From an uncultured Ruminococcus sp. (GTDB taxonomy: Bacteria; Bacillota_A; Clostridia; Oscillospirales; Acutalibacteraceae): a DNA stretch of 9,509 nt. Both the position numbers and the translations under genes were made by a program. The notes beneath the pieces were generated by a model that was not told the DNA's origin, ran no database searches, and saw only the letters and a list, made by a program, of their open reading frames with translations. Of the stretch, positions 5,727-9,509 are shown piece by piece. Each line of letters opens with the position of its first letter. The stretch's first letter is position 1. The DNA lies in assembly GCA_902798605.1 (NCBI GenBank), contig CADBXH010000105.1, forward strand, positions 1 through 9,509. The letters are read 5' to 3'.

Positions 5727-7427
5727 TTAAACTACCGTGTTAAGATAATCAATTATTTCTTTTTCGGTCGTGAAGCTCATAACCTTTTCGGCTACGGCGT
5801 CTGCTTCTGCCTTTGTCCACTTGGCTATGTTCTTTCTGACCTTCAGCACGGACGGAGCCGAAACGCTGAATTCTGTCAGTCCGAACGAGATGAGCAGCGG
5901 GATCATCTGCGGGTTGGCTGCCGCCTCGCCGCACATACCTACGGGTATGCCCTTGCTCCTTGCGCAGGTGATTATCCTTCTTATCATTCTCAGTACGCTG
6001 GGCTGGAACGGTGAGTAGAGGTACTCAACATCGCTGTTGCCCCTGTCAGCCGCCATGGTGTAGCCTGTCAGGTCGTTTGTGCCTATGCTGAAAAAGTCAG
6101 CTTCATCGGCGAGCAGATCGGCAATAACGCCCGACGCGGCGGTCTCTGTCATAACGCCGACCTGAATGTTCTCGTCAAACGCGATATCGGACGCGCGCAG
6201 GTCGTTTTTGGCTTCTTCAACCAGAGCCTTGCCCTCGCGGAGTTCCTCGACAGCCGTGATGAGCGGGAACATAATGCGGATGTCGCCGAACGCGCTCGCG
6301 CGTAAGATCGCCTTGATCTGCGACTTGAACATATCGCGGTTCTTCAGGCAGTAGCGGATAGCGCGGAAGCCCATAAAGGGATTTTCCTCTTTTTCGAGCC
6401 CGAGGTAGGGTATCTCTTTGTCGCCGCCTATATCGAGAGTCCTGATGATGAGCGGTTTGCCCTTGAGTATCAGCGACGCCTGCTTGTAAGCGTCAAACTG
6501 CTCGTCCTCGGTGGGCAGAGAGCTTCTGTCCATAAACAGGAATTCCGTCCTGAAAAGTCCGACGCCCTCGCCGTCCGCTTCGACCGCCTTTACGGCGTCC
6601 TTGGGGGTGCCGATGTTGCAGAACAGCTCGTACTCGGTACCGTCGGCGTCCGCGGTGGATTTACCTCTGAAGTTTTCAAGCTCGCGGCGCTCGCGTAAAA
6701 ACGCCTCGCGCTTTGCCGAATATTCGTCGATCAGCGCCTGATCGGGCGCTGTGATAACGTCGCCTTTATCACCGTCAACGATTACCTGCTCTCCGGTTGA
6801 CAGTTGAGCTACCGCGTTGGGAACGCTTAGCGCAGCGGGAATCTCGAGCGCTCTCGCCAAAATAGCGGAGTGAGAGGTCTTGCTGCCTGTCTCGGTGATG
6901 ATGCCGACGATGTTTTCTTTCTTTATGCCCGCGGTCATTGACGGGGTAAGCTCGTGGCAAACAAGGACTGTGCCCGCGGGAGCGTCGCTGATTTTTACCT
7001 CTTCAACGCCGAGCAGGATAGACAGAATACCGTCGCGGATATCCTTTACGTCCGCCGCGCGCTGCATCGTAAGGTCGTCGCCTGTTGCCGAGAACATATC
7101 AATGAACATCTTGCAAACCTGTTCAACCGCCGATTCGGCGCACTGGTTTGCCTTGATGAGATTTTCGATCTCGCCGCCCATAAACGGGTCGCGGATAATG
7201 GCGATGTGGCCGATCAAAATCTCGGCCTCCTTTTCGCCGGTTGACTGACGGATAGCGTCCGCCTGAGCCATAGTGTTGTCACAGAATTTGTCGACCGAGT
7301 TGCGGAGCCGCGCAAGCTCGGCTTCAATATCGGTTACCTCTTTCGGGGTGTATTCAAGGGATTGTTCCTTGATGATCATAACTCTTCCGATGCCAATACC
7401 CTCGGAAGCGCCGATACCGTTTAGCAT
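5727..7427 (-). CDS. ptsI: PTS Enzyme I (phosphoenolpyruvate-protein phosphotransferase)
   Basis: Enzyme I autophosphorylates from PEP and passes the phosphate to HPr, the first step of all PTS sugar uptake; it is cytoplasmic. The 566 residues equal the usual length. The N-terminal HPr-binding and swivel domains contain GSKTSHSAILAR with the phospho-histidine at 186. The C-terminal PEP-binding barrel shows GVGLFRTEFLFMDR (288-301), DIGGDKEIPYL, NPFMGFRAIRYCL, DFFSIGTNDLTGYTM and GMCGEAAA with the catalytic cysteine at 499. Two motifs differ from E. coli: MTETAAS instead of MVETPAA and TGYT instead of TQYT. I chose the ATG at 7427 because AGGTGA lies 5 nt upstream and the protein then begins LNGIGASEGIGIG as relatives do. 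The frame is open further to a TTG at 7526, but that part is the repeat element at 7452-7612. The terminator follows at 5661. Confidence 0.97.
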   Translation of the reverse strand: MLNGIGASEGIGIGRVMIIKEQSLEYTPKEVTDIEAELARLRNSVDKFCDNTMAQADAIRQSTGEKEAEILIGHIAIIRDPFMGGEIENLIKANQCAESAVEQVCKMFIDMFSATGDDLTMQRAADVKDIRDGILSILLGVEEVKISDAPAGTVLVCHELTPSMTAGIKKENIVGIITETGSKTSHSAILARALEIPAALSVPNAVAQLSTGEQVIVDGDKGDVITAPDQALIDEYSAKREAFLRERRELENFRGKSTADADGTEYELFCNIGTPKDAVKAVEADGEGVGLFRTEFLFMDRSSLPTEDEQFDAYKQASLILKGKPLIIRTLDIGGDKEIPYLGLEKEENPFMGFRAIRYCLKNRDMFKSQIKAILRASAFGDIRIMFPLITAVEELREGKALVEEAKNDLRASDIAFDENIQVGVMTETAASGVIADLLADEADFFSIGTNDLTGYTMAADRGNSDVEYLYSPFQPSVLRMIRRIITCARSKGIPVGMCGEAAANPQMIPLLISFGLTEFSVSAPSVLKVRKNIAKWTKAEADAVAEKVMSFTTEKEIIDYLNTVV

Positions 7428-7451
7428 TTTGATCACCTCGTTTTTACTAAA

Positions 7452-7612
7452 GGCAACACCGCACGATTCGCGGTGTATGCCTTGTTTGAATCTTATTCCG
7501 TCGGGCTGCCCCAAAAATCTCGGCAAGGCGTCGGCCTTCCCTCAATTTGTTTGTGCGCCATGACGAAAATTTTTGCTTCGCAATCCGCACGCCTGAATCG
7601 TACGGTATTGCC
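7452..7612. mobile_element. MITE/REP-like 161-bp element between ptsH and ptsI
   Basis: The block is bounded by imperfect terminal inverted repeats. The left end ggcaacaccgcacgattc (7452-7469) matches the reverse complement of the right end gaatcgtacggtattgcc (7595-7612) at 16 of 18 positions. Each end also folds on itself into a hairpin with one bulged base. On the left, 7452-7462 pairs with 7470-7481 around a 7-nt loop; on the right, 7580-7587 pairs with 7603-7611. No transposase gene fits inside and I cannot see a convincing target-site duplication. It accounts for most of the unusual 220-nt gap in an otherwise compact ptsH-ptsI operon. Its right-hand neighbour ptsH ends at 7648 and ptsI restarts at 7427 with its own ribosome site. 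Its structure suggests a non-autonomous mobile element or REP-type intergenic repeat; copy number cannot be judged from one window. Confidence 0.68.
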
Positions 7613-7647
7613 TATAATCAAACTACGGTGTGTAGAAGTTGGTTCGT

Positions 7648-7914
7648 TTATGCTTCGCCGAGTCCGCTCTCAATCATCTGAACGGCTTCTGCCAGCGCCT
7701 CGTTCTCGTCGGGGCCGTTTGCCACGATCTCAACCTCGCTGCCGCACTTGATGCACGCCGCGATGATGTTGAGCAGGCTCTTTGCGTTGTAGTCGTTGCC
7801 GTTGAATTTGATCGTTACGTCAGAGGTGTACTTAGCCATTGCCTGAGCGAATACCGAAGCCGGACGCATATGAAAGCCCTGAGCGTTGATGAGTGTTACT
7901 TTTTTGGATACCAT
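7648..7914 (-). CDS. ptsH: PTS phosphocarrier protein HPr
   Basis: HPr takes phosphate from Enzyme I at a histidine and passes it to the EIIA of each sugar permease. The 88 residues are the normal size. NAQGFHMRPAS carries the active His15 and Arg17, with Met in place of the commoner Ala at 16. Ser46 (NAKSLLNII) is the site used by HPr kinase/phosphorylase in Firmicutes for carbon catabolite repression with CcpA, which suggests that control here. Two cysteines at 54 and 57 (ACIKCG) replace the usual hydrophobic/Leu-Gly region and are slightly unusual. The ATG at 7914 has AAGGAG 8 nt upstream. It lies 97 nt after the EIIBC stop and 220 nt before ptsI, in the same direction, so the three are one operon. 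Confidence 0.96.
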   Translation of the reverse strand: MVSKKVTLINAQGFHMRPASVFAQAMAKYTSDVTIKFNGNDYNAKSLLNIIAACIKCGSEVEIVANGPDENEALAEAVQMIESGLGEA

Positions 7915-7952
7915 AATGATTTCTCCTTTTGCAGTTTACTAAATTATTTTTT

Positions 7953-7986
7953 CCCGCCGTTGCCCTCGAATGAAAACACCGGCGGG
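7953..7986. other. Intercistronic GC hairpin between the EIIBC gene and ptsH
   Basis: CCCGCCG (7953-7959) and CGGCGGG (7980-7986) form a 7-bp GC stem around a 20-nt loop. On the coding (minus) strand the hairpin is followed by an A run, not a T run, so it is not a normal terminator. It may mark an RNA processing or stability site that lets ptsH-ptsI message differ from that of the permease. That role is inference. Confidence 0.45.
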
Positions 7987-8011
7987 CTTTATTCGTTGAT
8001 TATGTTTTATA

Positions 8012-9509
8012 TCAGAGCGTTTTTGCTGTTTCCTCTTTCGGGAGAGGCCTCTTGAGGATGAGCAGCATAAGCATACCGAGCACCGAACCGATAAGCAGAG
8101 CGAGGAAGTACATCAGCGGGTTGCCGATCGTGGGCAGTACAAAGATACCGCCGTGAGGAGCCATAAGAGTACATCCCCAAAGTGCTGACAGCGCGCCTGC
8201 CGCCGCCGAGCCGACTACGCAGGACGGGATTACCTGGAGCGGATGACTTGCCGCGTAGGGGATAGCGCCCTCTGTGATGAAGCTGAGACCCATAATGAAG
8301 TTTACGGGACCGCTCTTTCTCTCTTCGGGTGTCCATCTGTTCCTGAAGATAGTTGTCGAAAGCGCGATAGCGATCGGGGGAACCATACCGCCGACCATAA
8401 CGGCAGCCATAATGGTGTAGGATGTGTTATCAGGGTGGTTTGTAAGCAGTCCGAGCGCTGTTACATAAGCAGCCTTGTTGAACGGGCCGCCCATATCTAT
8501 TGCCATCATTCCGGCAAGGAGTGCGCATACGGGAATAATTAAACCGCTGTCTTTCATCATTGTGATAAAGTTGGTCATAGCCTGGTTTACAATACCCATT
8601 ACGGGGTTAACGGCGCACATCATAACAGCTACAATGCCCAAGCCTGCGAGCGGATAAAGCAAAATAGGTTTAATGCCTTCAAGCGCTTGCGGTAAATGGC
8701 TGCATAGCTTTTCAAACATTTTGAGCAGCCAGCCTGCGATAAAGCCTGCGAGCAGAGCGCCCAGGAAACCTGAAACAGCCGTTTTGTCTCCTGCGGGTGC
8801 CAGGAAGGTCGAGCCGTTAGCGGCGAGGAAACCGCCGACCATACCGACAAGCAGACCGGGACGATCTGCGATAGATCTGGCGATGAAACCTGCAAGAATA
8901 GGCAGCATCAAGGTGCTCATCGCAAAGCCGCCCATCGTTTTGAACCATGCGGCAACGGGTGTTACCGAACCAAAGATGTTTTCACCGGCATCATTGTATG
9001 CTGTTGCGGCGTCAACGCCTGAGAACGAGTCGATCAGGAACGCGATAGCGATAAAGATACCGCCGGCTACAACGAACGGAAGCATATGAGATACGCCGTT
9101 CATCAGGTGTTTGTAAAGCTTTCTTCCGAAGCTTTCGTTATCGGCGGGTCCTGTCGAAGCGCTTGCCGCCTTATCAGACTTGAATACGGGAGCCTCGCCG
9201 TTGATGATCTTGTTGATGAGTTCCTCGGGCTTGTGGATGCCGTCGGCTACCTTTGTTGAGTATACGGGCTTGCCGTTGAAGCGAGCCGTGTCTACGCTCT
9301 TGTCGGCGGCGATGATGATGCCGTCGCAGTTAGCGATCTCCTCTGCGGTCAGTATGTTCTTTGCGCCGCCGGAACCGTTTGTCTCAACTTTGATAGAAAT
9401 GCCCATCTCTTCGCCTGCCTTGGCGAGAGCCTCGGCTGCCATATAGGTGTGGGCGATACCTGTCGGGCAGGCTGTTACCGCCAGTACGCGGTAGCCTGAT
9501 TTTTGCTCA
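8012..9509 (-). CDS. fruA: Fructose-family PTS permease EIIBC, N-terminus off the window edge
   Basis: This membrane permease imports and phosphorylates a sugar of the fructose family. The frame is open to the right edge: 498 codons are visible and the ATG at 9442 is internal, because the EIIB active site lies upstream of it. The EIIB domain (visible residues 1-106) holds VLAVTACPTGIAHTYMAAEAL, in which the cysteine at visible residue 14 is the phosphorylation site. A Ser/Ala-rich linker follows. The EIIC domain (about 125-498) begins NGVSHMLPFVVAGGIFIAIAF and includes LAANGSTFLAP, MAIDMGGPFNKAAY, VGGMVPPIAIALST, SFITEGAIPYAASHP and APHGGIFVLP, the fructose-type signature, across about eight or more helices. 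No EIIA is seen; many Firmicute FruA proteins carry it at the N-terminus, which would be off the edge. It precedes ptsH by 97 nt. Fructose is the best guess; mannitol or a related hexose cannot be ruled out. Confidence 0.93.
   Translation of the reverse strand, partial: EQKSGYRVLAVTACPTGIAHTYMAAEALAKAGEEMGISIKVETNGSGGAKNILTAEEIANCDGIIIAADKSVDTARFNGKPVYSTKVADGIHKPEELINKIINGEAPVFKSDKAASASTGPADNESFGRKLYKHLMNGVSHMLPFVVAGGIFIAIAFLIDSFSGVDAATAYNDAGENIFGSVTPVAAWFKTMGGFAMSTLMLPILAGFIARSIADRPGLLVGMVGGFLAANGSTFLAPAGDKTAVSGFLGALLAGFIAGWLLKMFEKLCSHLPQALEGIKPILLYPLAGLGIVAVMMCAVNPVMGIVNQAMTNFITMMKDSGLIIPVCALLAGMMAIDMGGPFNKAAYVTALGLLTNHPDNTSYTIMAAVMVGGMVPPIAIALSTTIFRNRWTPEERKSGPVNFIMGLSFITEGAIPYAASHPLQVIPSCVVGSAAAGALSALWGCTLMAPHGGIFVLPTIGNPLMYFLALLIGSVLGMLMLLILKRPLPKEETAKTL

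Noticed and set aside
7428..7526. A longer ptsI starting at a TTG at 7526
   Set aside because: The extension is translated repeat element; the ATG at 7427 has a perfect AGGTGA site and the expected Enzyme I N-terminus.
7440..7620. Target-site duplication flanking the inverted-repeat element
   Set aside because: The flanks (CTAA on one side, TATAAT on the other) share only A/T bases, too little to call a duplication.

Overview
The window is about 9.5 kb of tightly packed bacterial DNA in which every supported gene lies on the minus strand. Shine-Dalgarno sites of the AAGGAG/AGGTGA kind, an HPr with the regulatory Ser46, a PtsI with the NDLTGYTM variant and AT-rich intergenic DNA around mid-GC genes suggest a Firmicute of class Clostridia, perhaps a Ruminococcus-like gut organism. 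That assignment is inference.

Right half (9509 down to about 5630): the end of a fructose-type PTS operon. In transcription order it holds a fructose-family EIIBC permease (N-terminus off the right edge), ptsH (HPr) and ptsI (Enzyme I), closed by a hairpin/T-tract terminator at 5629-5661. EIIBC, HPr and EI together form the phosphoenolpyruvate-to-sugar phosphate relay, apart from an EIIA that is not visible. A 161-bp non-coding block with 18-bp imperfect terminal inverted repeats and a hairpin at each end (7452-7612) sits between ptsH and ptsI and looks like a MITE or REP-type insertion.

The 421-nt gap 5306-5726 holds the PTS terminator and, near its left end, a strong promoter (TTGACT, 17 nt, TATAAT at 5362-5390). 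Between them is AT-rich DNA in which I see no gene or RNA.

Left half (5305 down to 2): one apparent operon for making and exporting a deoxy-amino sugar. The order is wecE/rffA-type aminotransferase, GNAT acetyltransferase, ArnC-like membrane glycosyltransferase (GT2), two small overlapping DMT/ArnE-ArnF-like membrane proteins, a large multi-spanning GT-C-like protein, and rmlA/rfbA cut by the left edge. Together these suggest a route from glucose-1-phosphate through dTDP-glucose and dTDP-Fuc4N to dTDP-Fuc4NAc. Transfer to a polyprenyl phosphate, flipping by the DMT pair and transfer to a surface acceptor by the GT-C protein would follow. RmlB and the acceptor are not in the window.

The most striking anomaly is the GNAT/GT2 junction near 3725-3744. 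The acetyltransferase stops about 15-25 residues early, and the GT2 lacks about 38 N-terminal residues including the conserved first strand (V-V-I-P-V-Y-N). This looks like a deletion of roughly 150-250 bp, either real, which would disable the pathway, or an assembly error.
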